This document shows, piece after piece, positions 43,252 through 51,982 of a stretch of DNA of 64,000 nt (its first letter is position 1; each line of letters starts with the position of its first letter). Below the pieces are notes generated by a model. The model searched no databases. It was not told the DNA's origin and worked only from the letters and a program-made list of their open reading frames with translations. The DNA is taken from positions 84,108-148,107 of the forward strand of contig CAKSCM010000004.1 in NCBI GenBank assembly GCA_934444365.1, read 5' to 3'. The translations under genes were made by a program, and so were the position numbers. This DNA comes from an uncultured Eubacteriales bacterium (GTDB lineage: Bacteria; Bacillota; Clostridia; Oscillospirales; Acutalibacteraceae).

Positions 43252-45000
43252 TTAATCCTGAAGGGCGTCGTAGCCGTGCTCGCCGGTGCGGACCTTTACA
43301 ACGTCGCGGACATCGTAGACAAAGATCTTGCCGTCGCCGATGTTGCCGGTGTAAAGGACCTTCTGAACGGTCTTTACAAGGGTATCAACCGGAATTTTCG
43401 ATACCACGACGTCGATCTTGATCTTAGGCAAAAGCCTTGTTTCGATCGGCGCACCGCGGAAGAATGCCTTGTGGCCCTTTTGTACGCCGAAGCCGAACAC
43501 ATTGGTAACCGTCATACCGGTAATGCCGATGGCCTCGAGCGCCTCCTGCAATTGCGCAAACCTGTTCTGATTCATTATTATTGTCGCCTTGGTCATGCCG
43601 GTCGGCGTTACCGCTGTCGGAGCCGCCGTTTCATGAACCACCGGAACGGCCGCTTCTACAGGAACGCCCGATGCGTCTTCGGTCCCTTTAGCGGCGATTT
43701 CAGTCTCGTCAAACTCGGCAGGATCCGAAACCTCGGTAACCAGAGCAAAGTCGGGGTAGGCGATGTTGCCGTGCTCGCCGATATCCAGTCCGGCAACCTC
43801 CTCGGCGGCGCTGACCCTTATTCCGACGGTCTTTTTAAGCACGAGCCATACGATAGACGAGCTTACAAAGGAGAATGCGCCGACGGCGAGAATTCCCAAA
43901 AGCTCAACGCCTAAAAGCTTAAATCCGCCTCCGCAAAACAGTCCGTTCTGGGTCGAAAGGGTGGTAACGCCCTCCTTGGCGAACAGTCCGGTGCATATTG
44001 TGCCAAATACGCCGCATCCGAGGTGAACCGAGGTAGCGCCGACCGGATCGTCAACGCCTATACGGTCGAAAAATCCGACAAGCAGCACCACTATAACGCC
44101 GGCAACGGCACCGATAAGCAGGGAAGCCTCAACGCTGACATAAGCGCATCCGCCGGTTATTGCTACAAGACCCGCAAGGCTGCCGTTTACCGTCATGCCG
44201 AGATCGGGTTTGCCGATTACGATCCATGAGGTGATGGTGGAGGTAAGTATCGCGGCGATGGTGGAGGCGTTGGTGGTGAAAAGGATGTGGGTCACATCGG
44301 CCGGATGCTGGAAGCTCATGGTCGAGCCGGGGTTAAAGCCGAACCAGCCGAGCCACAACACAAACGCACCGATGACCGCAAGGGACATGCTGTGTCCGGG
44401 AATTGCTCTGGGCTTGCCGTCCTTGCCGTATTTGCCGATACGGGGTCCGAGGATTATTGCACCGGCAAGAGCCGACCAGCCGCCGAGCGAATGAACGACC
44501 GTATCGCCGGCGAAATCGAGGAAGCCGAGCCGGGAGAGCCAGCCGCCGCCCCAGATCCAGTGTCCGACTATCGGATAAATAACAAGGGTTAAAACGAACG
44601 AGAAAATTATGAACGAAACGTATTTTATACGCTCGGCAACGGCACCCGATACGATGGTTGCGGCCGTTCCGCAAAAGACCATCTGGAAGAAGACCTTGCC
44701 CCAGAAGGGAACCTCGGACGTGAGGGTCGAGTCGTAAAACGAATTATCCGCCGAGCCGAGGATGAACAGGTGCTCGGTGCCTATTACCGGATTGTCTCCT
44801 CCGAACATAAGTCCCCAGCCGAGCAGCAAAAAGCCCAGCGACGATATCGCAAAAACTATAAAGTTTTTGGACAAAATGTTTACGGTGTTTTTGGAGCGGG
44901 CAAAACCGGCTTCAACCGTCGCAAAACCGAGGTTCATAAAGAAAACCAGTATTGCCGACAAAAACACCCAGAATGTGTCGATAATCGAAAAACCGACCAT
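43252..45000 (-). CDS. amtB: Ammonium transporter fused to a PII signalling domain
   Basis: 582 aa. Residues 1-420 are an AmtB/Mep/Rh channel (about 11 membrane segments; FMNLGFATVEAGFARSKNTVNI, HSLGGWSALAGAIILGPRIG, GNPG-like HLGCGVFGTICTG). A Glu/Ala-rich linker (about 420-475) leads to a PII (GlnB/GlnK) domain starting TKATIIMNQNRFAQLQEALEAIG. In the T-loop the usual uridylylated tyrosine is absent: RGAPIETRLLPKIKIDVV stands where RGAEYVVDFLPK is usual. The ATG at 45000 has GGGAGGAA upstream. It transports ammonium with built-in nitrogen or nucleotide sensing; the sensing is inferred. Confidence 0.95.
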   Translation of the reverse strand: MVGFSIIDTFWVFLSAILVFFMNLGFATVEAGFARSKNTVNILSKNFIVFAISSLGFLLLGWGLMFGGDNPVIGTEHLFILGSADNSFYDSTLTSEVPFWGKVFFQMVFCGTAATIVSGAVAERIKYVSFIIFSFVLTLVIYPIVGHWIWGGGWLSRLGFLDFAGDTVVHSLGGWSALAGAIILGPRIGKYGKDGKPRAIPGHSMSLAVIGAFVLWLGWFGFNPGSTMSFQHPADVTHILFTTNASTIAAILTSTITSWIVIGKPDLGMTVNGSLAGLVAITGGCAYVSVEASLLIGAVAGVIVVLLVGFFDRIGVDDPVGATSVHLGCGVFGTICTGLFAKEGVTTLSTQNGLFCGGGFKLLGVELLGILAVGAFSFVSSSIVWLVLKKTVGIRVSAAEEVAGLDIGEHGNIAYPDFALVTEVSDPAEFDETEIAAKGTEDASGVPVEAAVPVVHETAAPTAVTPTGMTKATIIMNQNRFAQLQEALEAIGITGMTVTNVFGFGVQKGHKAFFRGAPIETRLLPKIKIDVVVSKIPVDTLVKTVQKVLYTGNIGDGKIFVYDVRDVVKVRTGEHGYDALQD

Positions 45001-45024
45001 AAATATTCCTCCCGAATAAAAAGT

Positions 45025-45066
45025 AAAAAACGGCAAGGACGCCTGAAGTCAGGCGTCCTTGCCGTT
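45025..45066 (-). terminator. Promoter-proximal intrinsic terminator in the amtB leader
   Basis: Perfect 18-bp stem: AACGGCAAGGACGCCTGA pairs with TCAGGCGTCCTTGCCGTT (arms 45029-45046 and 45049-45066), and on the minus strand it is followed by TTTTTT. It begins about 4 nt after the predicted transcription start and ends 12 bp before the ribosome site. Likely an attenuator. Confidence 0.8.
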
Positions 45067-45077
45067 CGATGTTACTT

Positions 45078-45106
45078 GTTATAGCACACTTTATCCGGTT
45101 TGTCAA
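45078..45106 (-). promoter_or_regulatory. Sigma-A promoter of amtB-glnB
   Basis: On the minus strand TTGACA (45101-45106) and TATAAC (45078-45083) are 17 bp apart. Predicted start near 45070, immediately ahead of the terminator hairpin. Confidence 0.75.
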
Positions 45107-45385
45107 TAGGGAAATTTCAAAATTTATAAAAACCGGATATCTCTGTTTTTAAACGAAGATACAACGGCCCTCGCCGCCGTTTAGAATAAACGGTGCCGTT
45201 TCCCTCACCGCCGATTAAGGCGGAAAAGTTCCGTTTTTTCTATGCCGCAGGGCCGAAAATCAGCGAGCGTTAAGGATTTGTAAAAAGGACTTTAAAAAAC
45301 CTGTAAAACGAAATCCCGTTCCTTCAAGGTAAAATACCGTTGTAAACATCGCTTTTTTATCCTGTTTTCCGGCTATTTAAAAACC

Positions 45386-47035
45386 TTAAGCCTCAACCGA
45401 GATTATAAAATAATACACCGGCTGTCCGCCGTCGATGAGGGTCACCTCAAGCTCGGGCAGCTTTTCGCTCAAATAATTCGCCACGCCCTCGGCCGTCTCT
45501 TGGTTTACGTCCTTGCCCTTTATAAGGGTGACCGAGGAGGAGTCCTTCTTGCAAAGCGATTTGGTCAGCTTGTAAACGGTTTTGGTAAGATCGGTGTCGG
45601 TAAAGGAAAGCTTGCCGTTCTTCATGGCCATAAGCTCGCCGGCCTTTATGTTGTGATTTTCGTACTCGGAATCGCGCACCGCGTAGGTTATAAGTCCCGA
45701 GCCGACAGCGTCGGCTGCAAGGCGCATTTCGGTTATATTGGATTCGAGGTCGGCGTCCTCGTCAAAGGCCAGCATTGCGGAAATTCCCATCGGGATCGAC
45801 CGCGTAGGCAGCACGCAGATCTTCTTTTTCGAAAGGGGAATTGCCTGCTCGGCCGCCATGATTATGTTCTTATTGTTCGGCAGCACGAACACGATCTCGG
45901 CCGGAGTTGCCTCAACCGCCTTTAAAATGTCGTCGGTGGAGGGGTTCATGGTCTGTCCGCCCTTTACCACCTTGTCGGCTCCGAGATCCTCAAAAAGCGA
46001 AACCACGCCGTCGCCTGCCGCAACCGAAACGAACCCGTAGGTCTTTTCGGGCGCCGCGTAAACATCGGCTTTATCCTCCGCCGCTTCCTTTTCGTTTAAA
46101 AGCTTGCGGTTTTGCTCGCGCATATTTTCAATCTTCACGGTCATCAGTTCGCCGTATTTAATGCCCTCTTCAAGCACCTTTCCGGGATGATCGGTATGAA
46201 CATGGAGCTTGATTATCTCGTCGTCGTCCACAAAAACGGCACTGTCGCCGATGCTCTCGATAAAGGCCCTGAGCCCTATCGGATCCTTTTTGTCGGAAAG
46301 GGGTTTTTTGACTATTATTTCGGTGCAGTATGTAAAGGTTATTTCGGCATGATAATCGGCCGACTGATCCTTCTCTTCGATGCTTTCGGGAACATCCGAC
46401 GCGCTTACATATTCACCCTTAAATGAGGCGAGCATCGCGTCGAATATAACGCAAAGACCGGCTCCGCCCGAATCGACGACCCCTGCTTTTTTAAGAACGG
46501 GAAGCAGCTCGGGGGTTTTATCAAGGGCGTCGTGCGCGCCCGAAACGGCGGCGGCAAAAACCTCAACCGCGCCTTTGTTTTCTTCCTCGACAGCCTTTTT
46601 TGCACATTCGGCCGCAACGCGCGAGACGGTAAGGATTGTGCCCTCGGTAGGCTTCATAACCGCCTTGTATGCCGACTCCACGCCCTTTGAAAGCGCGGCG
46701 GCAAGCAAAACGCCCGAAACCGACTCATGGCCCTTAACTCCCTTGGAAATTCCCCTGAACAAAAGGGAAAGAATAACGCCGGAGTTGCCCCTTGCTCCTC
46801 TTAAAAGGCAGGAGGCGGTTTCCTTTAAAACCTCGTCGGCCGGTGCATCCTCGCTCATTTTCGAAAGCGAGGCAACCGCATTTGAAAGGGTCATTGACAT
46901 ATTGGTGCCGGTGTCTCCGTCGGGCACCGGGAAGACGTTCAGCTCGTCGATTTTTTGACGGTTGGCGCTTAATGAGTCGGCGGCGGCAAGTATCGCCAGC
47001 CTGAACCGATTTCCGTTTATCATTTCAATAATCAC
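45386..47035 (-). CDS. yloV: DAK2/DegV-type protein YloV (FakA-like)
   Basis: 549 aa. N-terminal DAK2 kinase domain with NVFPVPDGDTGTNMSMTL (nucleotide and metal site) and GARGNSGVILSLLFRG; the C-terminal region from about 320 is the FakA-type DegV-like part (PNNKNIIMAAEQA). FakA phosphorylates fatty acids held by FakB proteins for incorporation into phospholipid. asp23 lies upstream, the common Firmicutes arrangement, but with a 316-bp gap. GGAGTGATT precedes the ATG. Confidence 0.92.
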   Translation of the reverse strand: MIIEMINGNRFRLAILAAADSLSANRQKIDELNVFPVPDGDTGTNMSMTLSNAVASLSKMSEDAPADEVLKETASCLLRGARGNSGVILSLLFRGISKGVKGHESVSGVLLAAALSKGVESAYKAVMKPTEGTILTVSRVAAECAKKAVEEENKGAVEVFAAAVSGAHDALDKTPELLPVLKKAGVVDSGGAGLCVIFDAMLASFKGEYVSASDVPESIEEKDQSADYHAEITFTYCTEIIVKKPLSDKKDPIGLRAFIESIGDSAVFVDDDEIIKLHVHTDHPGKVLEEGIKYGELMTVKIENMREQNRKLLNEKEAAEDKADVYAAPEKTYGFVSVAAGDGVVSLFEDLGADKVVKGGQTMNPSTDDILKAVEATPAEIVFVLPNNKNIIMAAEQAIPLSKKKICVLPTRSIPMGISAMLAFDEDADLESNITEMRLAADAVGSGLITYAVRDSEYENHNIKAGELMAMKNGKLSFTDTDLTKTVYKLTKSLCKKDSSSVTLIKGKDVNQETAEGVANYLSEKLPELEVTLIDGGQPVYYFIISVEA

Positions 47036-47351
47036 TCCTGTAGCTTAAAACAAGTGCCGTACCCGAAGGGGTGATTCCCCTCCTGCTGTCCCCGGTTTTT
47101 CATCCTGATTTCGACTTAAAAACATCCGGCGCAGGAATCGATCGATACCCGGCGCAAGATGATTTTACCCAAAGGCGAAATAGGGCTGAAAAAAGACAAA
47201 TATGTCTTTTTTCCGGACACACAAGGCAGATTTTTTAAAATAAAAAATTGTAAACTATAAATTTAAATTCCGTAATTAAAATCCGTTTTAAAGATTTTTT
47301 GCAAGACAGAGCTTGGCTCGGGGCCAATTGTCCCGCCGTACAGCTTCCGCC
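47036..47351 (-). other. asp23-yloV gap
   Basis: No gene. AAAAAAGACA (47189-47198) and TGTCTTTTTT (47203-47212) form a short bidirectional terminator-like hairpin. Nothing else recognised. Confidence 0.45.
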
Positions 47352-47705
47352 TTATTCGGCGGTCATGCGGTCAACATGGACTATTACCCTGTCGACCTTT
47401 ATGCCGGTGGCCTCTTCAACAATATAGGTGACCTTGTTGACAATGCTCTTTGAAATGGCGTTTATATTCAGCCCGTACATAACCGTTATGTGAAGCGATA
47501 CCTCTATTCCGGCGGCGTTGCCGCGCACGCGGATCCCCGTATCGGCAAAATAACGGCTTCTCATCAGCTTTTGACGCCACCACTGACTCCCTCTCGGGAC
47601 CATTTTTGTAACGCCGTAGCAAGACGATACCGCATTGCCTATAAGCTTCGAGAAGAATTTCTGAGATATTCTTACCGTGCCGAGGCGATTTTCAAACATT
47701 ATCAT
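47352..47705 (-). CDS. Asp23/Gls24 family protein
   Basis: 117 aa alkaline-shock/Gls24 family protein, an envelope-associated cytoplasmic protein in Firmicutes. Typical segments are GTVRISQKFFSKLIGNAVSSCYGV, GIEVSLHITVMYGLNINAISKSIVNKV and VDRVIVHVDRM. Sits upstream of yloV, the usual neighbour. The role is poorly defined in the family. Confidence 0.9.
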   Translation of the reverse strand: MIMFENRLGTVRISQKFFSKLIGNAVSSCYGVTKMVPRGSQWWRQKLMRSRYFADTGIRVRGNAAGIEVSLHITVMYGLNINAISKSIVNKVTYIVEEATGIKVDRVIVHVDRMTAE

Positions 47706-47751
47706 AATATATGTTTCATCCTTTCCGTAAAATTACGAGGTTTTAATGCTG

Positions 47752-47821
47752 TGCCCGACAGGCACAACACGAGTGTTAATGATTTTTATATAAACAAAAC
47801 CGTAACCTGCGGTTTTGTTTA
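47752..47821 (-). terminator. Hairpins between the SBP gene and asp23
   Basis: AAACAAAACCG (from about 47793) pairs with CGGTTTTGTTT (to about 47821), and T-rich sequence follows on the minus side; a smaller GTGCC-GACA-GGCAC hairpin lies at 47752-47767. A likely terminator of the oligopeptide-binding lipoprotein gene. Confidence 0.45.
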
Positions 47822-47980
47822 CGGCAGTTAAAAGAAATGCGCCAAGCAGGGATAAACCGACCTTAAAAGCGGATGCTTCCGACAGACGACGATTTTTCGT
47901 GTATGCTCCCGTTGATAAAAAGGGCAGTTAACGGTTATAAGTCCGAATACCGGATATATAGAACACCGGATATCGAAAAA

Positions 47981-49735
47981 CTACTCCACCGAGGCATTTT
48001 CGATTCCGTAAAACGGGTCGTACCATGTGGGTGTAAGTCCGTTTATGCGGGGAGAATAAAGCTCAACGGCATTGTGGTGACAAAGCGGAATAAAGGGGAT
48101 TTCGCTGTTAAAACAGGAAAGCATTTCGCTGAGCGATCCGTTCTTGCAGTAGTATTCATACGCCGCCTGCAGGGCGGTTTTATGGTTTTCGGAGATGGCC
48201 GCACCCGAAATATCGGCGTCCGGCTCACCGGACGGCTGTCCTGACGTCGATTCGGTCGTACCGTCGCCCGAAGCGGCATCATCGCTATGTGACGCCCCAC
48301 CCGAAGAAGAATCGGATGCGCTGCCCTTCGTTTGGTCCGCCGAGGAGGAGTCGCCGGTTGATGCCTCCGGCTCGGTGTATTCAAGCTCGCTTTGGCTGAA
48401 GGATATGTTTCCGCCGGCGGTAAGCACCGGATAAAGGTCGAGCATACGATTAAGCTTCATCTCGGCGATGTAAAGATCGCACCAGCCCGACGCTATTGCA
48501 CTTACATATTCTGCATATCCGCAGGCCTTTACGGTGCAGTCTATTCCGGCACGGGAGAGCTGATCGCAAATCAGCTTTGCGGCCTGCTCGCGCGTGGTGT
48601 TTTCGCTGTTATAAACAACGGTAAGCGATACGGCCTTGCCGTTTTTGGAATACTTCCCGTTTTCGCCGAGAGAATATCCGCCAAGGGCCAGATTCTCGGC
48701 CGCCGAGGTCTTATCGGCCGTAACCTGCAATATCTGCTGACCCTGAACCGCCGCAAGAGAGCTGTGATATGGCCCTTTTGCCGCCTCGGCCTGGCCGAAA
48801 TAGGCATTCTTTACGATATCGGTCCTGTCGACCGCCGCCGATACGGCGTATCTTAAATATTTATCACCCGAGAGCAGAGATTTTTTACCCACTCCGAGAT
48901 AAACGAGATTTTGTCTCGAAACGCTGCACGATTTACCCGAAAGCAGTGTCGGCATGGTATTATCGGACAAATCGGAATAGTATATATCGACCGTTCCGGT
49001 CTGCAAAGCGTGGTCAACGGCGGCCGAATCGGGCAGCGCCGATAAAACTATCTCCTTTACCGAGACGTTCCCGCCGTACCAGGATTCGTTTGCCCGAAGC
49101 AGGGCCGACGAGGCCGATTTTTCAAAAACATACCGTCCGCTGCCTATGGGCGGAAGCTCTTTGTTATCAACATCCTTAAGGCTCGCCGTTCCCGTTTTTA
49201 TTATCGGGAACATGAGGCAGTACTCAAAAAATTCGCACTCGCGCGAAAATTCAAACACGACCTTTTTCGACGATTCGGCATAGCACTGTCTTATTACCGA
49301 AACGCCCTCGAAATATTTACATTCGGGCTGTTCCTTTATCCGCTCGACCGAATATACGACATCGTCGGCCGTAAGGGCTGTGCCGTCGGTAAAAAGCGCA
49401 TCCTTCAGGGTAACCGTACATTTTCTTGTGTCCTTTTTTATTTCGCTTGCAAGTCCGGGCAATATGTTAAAGGAATTGTCGCTTACAAAAAGCGAATCGT
49501 ACAAAAGCAGACCTAACTCCTGGTTATTTTTCGATTTTGCAACATAAGGATTAAGACTGTCGTTATGGGTGTAGGGCAAGGTCACCGTCCCGTTTATTTT
49601 CGCTTCCCCCGAGACCGAACCGGAGGACAAAGCGCTGCTGTCGGAGGCTGAATTTTCGCCGCCGTTCGAGCACGAGGCCAGCACCGCCAGCACCGCAACG
49701 GCACAGATAAGTCGTAGAACAAGCGCTTTTTTCAA
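47981..49735 (-). CDS. Oligopeptide/nickel-type ABC substrate-binding lipoprotein
   Basis: SBP_bac_5 family extracytoplasmic binding protein (584 aa). The signal peptide with lipobox ends VLAVLASCSNGG, giving Cys22 as the lipidation site. Family segments include LPYTHNDSLNPYVAKSKNNQELGLLLYDSLF, LTADDVVYSVERIKEQPE and YAVSAAVDRTDIV. An unusual Ser/Asp/Gly-rich stretch of about 55 residues (about 455-509) interrupts the C-terminal lobe. No permease or ATPase gene is adjacent, so the partner transporter is elsewhere or absent. Confidence 0.88.
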   Translation of the reverse strand: MKKALVLRLICAVAVLAVLASCSNGGENSASDSSALSSGSVSGEAKINGTVTLPYTHNDSLNPYVAKSKNNQELGLLLYDSLFVSDNSFNILPGLASEIKKDTRKCTVTLKDALFTDGTALTADDVVYSVERIKEQPECKYFEGVSVIRQCYAESSKKVVFEFSRECEFFEYCLMFPIIKTGTASLKDVDNKELPPIGSGRYVFEKSASSALLRANESWYGGNVSVKEIVLSALPDSAAVDHALQTGTVDIYYSDLSDNTMPTLLSGKSCSVSRQNLVYLGVGKKSLLSGDKYLRYAVSAAVDRTDIVKNAYFGQAEAAKGPYHSSLAAVQGQQILQVTADKTSAAENLALGGYSLGENGKYSKNGKAVSLTVVYNSENTTREQAAKLICDQLSRAGIDCTVKACGYAEYVSAIASGWCDLYIAEMKLNRMLDLYPVLTAGGNISFSQSELEYTEPEASTGDSSSADQTKGSASDSSSGGASHSDDAASGDGTTESTSGQPSGEPDADISGAAISENHKTALQAAYEYYCKNGSLSEMLSCFNSEIPFIPLCHHNAVELYSPRINGLTPTWYDPFYGIENASVE

Positions 49736-49778
49736 TGCCGTCCGGCTCCTTTCCCATAGTACTTCATAGTCGGTGTAT

Positions 49779-49807
49779 ATTATAACCTATTATCTCAAAA
49801 AAAGCAA
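49779..49807 (-). promoter_or_regulatory. Putative promoter of the substrate-binding lipoprotein gene
   Basis: On the minus strand TATAAT (49779-49784) lies 17 bp from a weak -35, TTGCTT (49802-49807). The start would be about 37 nt upstream of the ATG. Confidence 0.45.
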
Positions 49808-49973
49808 CCGCCATATATTGAATATCTCTGTTGTATATTACACAGTATGTACCGGATTTGTCCCGAATACGCCAATAATTCCAAATAGGATAATCGGGGG
49901 AATTTTTTCGGCAACAAAAGAACCGAATACGGTTTCGCCCGGATAATCCGAATAAAAAAGACCGTCTCGCATC

Positions 49974-50172
49974 GGGCGGACTTTAAATGAGGATAAGTCG
50001 CCCTCCCTACGGTTTTATCAATCCAAAAAATTAATCCGCATGACTTTTGAGGGAGACGTCAGCTTTCGCTGACAAAGGAATCGCCCTTTTGTAAATTTAC
50101 CGGACGAATAAAACCGTAGACGAGGCGATTCCTTTGCCGTTGCTTAAAAAAGCAACGGCGTCTCCCTCAAAA
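49974..50172. repeat. Composite foldback element (MITE-like)
   Basis: It begins with GGGCGGACTTTAAATGAGG, related to the arms of the 5263-5540 element. Perfect inverted pairs: CTACGGTTTTAT (50008-50019) with 50108-50119; TTTTGAGGGAGACG (50045-50058) with 50159-50172; AAAGGAATCGCC (50074-50085) with 50124-50135. Two local hairpins sit inside (GTCAGC-TTTC-GCTGAC; GCCGTTGC/GCAACGGC). The first pair crosses the second, so they cannot form together. Confidence 0.65.
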
Positions 50173-50179
50173 ACCCGGA

Positions 50180-50211
50180 AAAACAAAAAATCGGAGTTTT
50201 TACCTCCGATT
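50180..50211 (-). terminator. Intrinsic terminator downstream of the NUDIX gene
   Basis: AATCGGAG (50189-50196) pairs with CTCCGATT (50204-50211); on the minus strand TTTTTTGTTTTT follows. It is about 200 bp after the NUDIX stop. Confidence 0.6.
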
Positions 50212-50410
50212 AACCTGCAAATTATTATTTACGGCCGATAAAGCCGTCCGACATATTTTAAAAAGCCTCCGGGGAATATCCCGGAATACGCAACGGATAT
50301 AAAAACGAGAATACCGGGCAACAAAACCCGAAGCAATGCTCAAAATGATTTAAATTCCGCAAGCGTTACGCATTTTTCAAAGCGAATGATAAGCCGCCTT
50401 AAAAAACACA

Positions 50411-50917
50411 TCAGCCTTTTATAAGGGAAAATACCGTATCAAAATACTCCATACCGTAGTTGTGGAATTCGCCCTTTTTTATCATGCGCTTAAGCTCGTC
50501 GGGGGTAACCCACATTGCGGCGCTTACCTCCTCCTTTTGGAGGGTAAGGGAACTTATGTCGGCGTCCACCCCGACATGCCAGATGTCCGAAATGGAATTT
50601 TTTCGCCTGAATCGCTCAACAAAAAATATTTCGCCGGGCTTTACCGAAATTCCGAGCTCCTCATAAAGCTCCCTTATGGCGGCGGTTCGAGAATCCTCGC
50701 CCGATTTTACCGAGCCGCTCGTCGCCGCCCATTCGCCCGGCATGGGCTGTTTATTCCGGCTTCTTTTCTGAATTAAAAATTCGCCCGAGGAATTGGTTAT
50801 CCACACATGCGCAACAAGGTGGTACTGACCGACGCCGAGCGTGCCGAACCGCTCGCGCTTTACACGCTTGCCGGTTTTTTCGCCGTCGGCGTCAAGAATA
50901 TCCCAGTATTCACTCAT
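50411..50917 (-). CDS. NUDIX hydrolase (Idi/YfcD-like)
   Basis: 168 aa. The complete Nudix box reads GSVKSGEDSRTAAIRELYEELGI. The start EYWDILDADGEKTGKRVKRE and the FLIQKRSRNKQPMPGEW segment fit the isopentenyl-diphosphate-isomerase-like YfcD/NUDIX subgroup, whose substrates vary. The ATG at 50917 has AAGGAGGT at ideal spacing; a longer frame adds eight residues. Substrate not assignable. Single gene. Confidence 0.85.
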   Translation of the reverse strand: MSEYWDILDADGEKTGKRVKRERFGTLGVGQYHLVAHVWITNSSGEFLIQKRSRNKQPMPGEWAATSGSVKSGEDSRTAAIRELYEELGISVKPGEIFFVERFRRKNSISDIWHVGVDADISSLTLQKEEVSAAMWVTPDELKRMIKKGEFHNYGMEYFDTVFSLIKG

Positions 50918-51352
50918 CGGTCGTACCTCCTTATTGCACATTTTTTAATTGTGTTTGTTACACCGCTTAATCACAACCGAAAAAACGATAAAACTATCTG
51001 ATCTGTCCGGTAAAAGCCGCACCGTGCTGCCGGCTAAAAACAAGGTTAATATCCTGTCTCCCGTCCGGAAAAAGCCGGACACCGGCCGAAAAGCCCACAA
51101 ACGATCCACGTTCAGTCATCCGCCGACAATCAATCAGACATCATCCGGCAAACAGCGGCTGTCAACCATCAAGCTCCGTCAATTAACCGTCGGTTAAAAA
51201 GCTCCGTCCGGCGGACGGAAAACATCAACCTTATACCACCGGCCGGCAACCACCGTCGGTCGATAAAGCCGAGCGCGCTAAGCACTCGCCGGATATGTCA
51301 TACCGGCTTATAATATCGGCTTATCGACCGGTCGTTTTTAAACCGCTTGACG
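50918..51352. other. CCG-rich degenerate gap
   Basis: No gene. 51010-51340 is a run of CCGGCCG, CGTCGG and TCCGGCGGACGG-like words similar to other gaps; no promoter or terminator identified. Confidence 0.5.
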
Positions 51353-51970
51353 TTACAGCTTGGGAGAAAAGGCCTCGGCTGCGGCTGACAGCTCCTCGTT
51401 GCTCATAATTCCGTCGCCGCCGGCTCTGGCATATATTTTTCTGATCGCCTCGGCGCAACGCTGCTCCTCGTCCTTTCGGTCGGCCCGTTTGAGCATACAG
51501 CATACAAACGCACAGATCGGAACAAAAAGGGTCAGAAAATACATAACAACAAGAGCCGTCTTGTAAGAGGCCGAATAGCTGTCCGACAAAAGCTGTATAA
51601 GCTCCAAAACGATCGGCAGAACCGACGCTACGGAAAACACCGTCGCCGTTTTTTCCTTTTTAAAAAACATAAGCAGCACCGCCGCCGCAAAAAAGACGAA
51701 GCACAGCGCCGTCGGGAATATAAACGAGCGGTAGGCGAGCCTGAACCTATCGGTAAGCTCGCTGGTAAGCGCCATGTAAATGATCAGTCCATGCAGCATG
51801 GTCAGCAATATCCCGAACAATCCAAACAGGAAAAAACCGAACCTCGCCACTGAAAATCCCGGCGAATGGGCCTTGAATTTATAACGTCCGTGCTCGCTTT
51901 CGCTTATTAAAAAAGCATGGATCTTCTCGGCCAGAATATTTTTAGCGTCCGCCTGAGCGTTTTTCTGCAT
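51353..51970 (-). CDS. Four-helix membrane protein of unknown function
   Basis: Not recognised. 205 aa with a hydrophilic N-terminal stretch (about 1-45) and four hydrophobic segments (about 48-72, 88-108, 114-134, 140-162), followed by a charged tail with KIYARAGGDGIMSNEELSAAAEAF, which resembles a degenerate EF-hand-like loop only superficially. It starts 12 bp after the cyclophilin stop, so the two are probably co-transcribed. Confidence 0.7.
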   Translation of the reverse strand: MQKNAQADAKNILAEKIHAFLISESEHGRYKFKAHSPGFSVARFGFFLFGLFGILLTMLHGLIIYMALTSELTDRFRLAYRSFIFPTALCFVFFAAAVLLMFFKKEKTATVFSVASVLPIVLELIQLLSDSYSASYKTALVVMYFLTLFVPICAFVCCMLKRADRKDEEQRCAEAIRKIYARAGGDGIMSNEELSAAAEAFSPKL

Positions 51971-51982
51971 ATTACTTCACTC

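Larger units (their letters stand above)
45001..45385 (-). other. amtB leader and yloV downstream gap
   Basis: Contains the amtB promoter (45078-45106) and the promoter-proximal terminator (45025-45066). From 45107 to 45385 nothing further was recognised. Confidence 0.6.
49736..50410. other. Gap with a composite foldback element
   Basis: Holds the promoter of the lipoprotein gene (49779-49807), a composite repeat (49974-50172) and the terminator of the NUDIX gene (50180-50211). 50212-50410 shows nothing. Confidence 0.55.
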
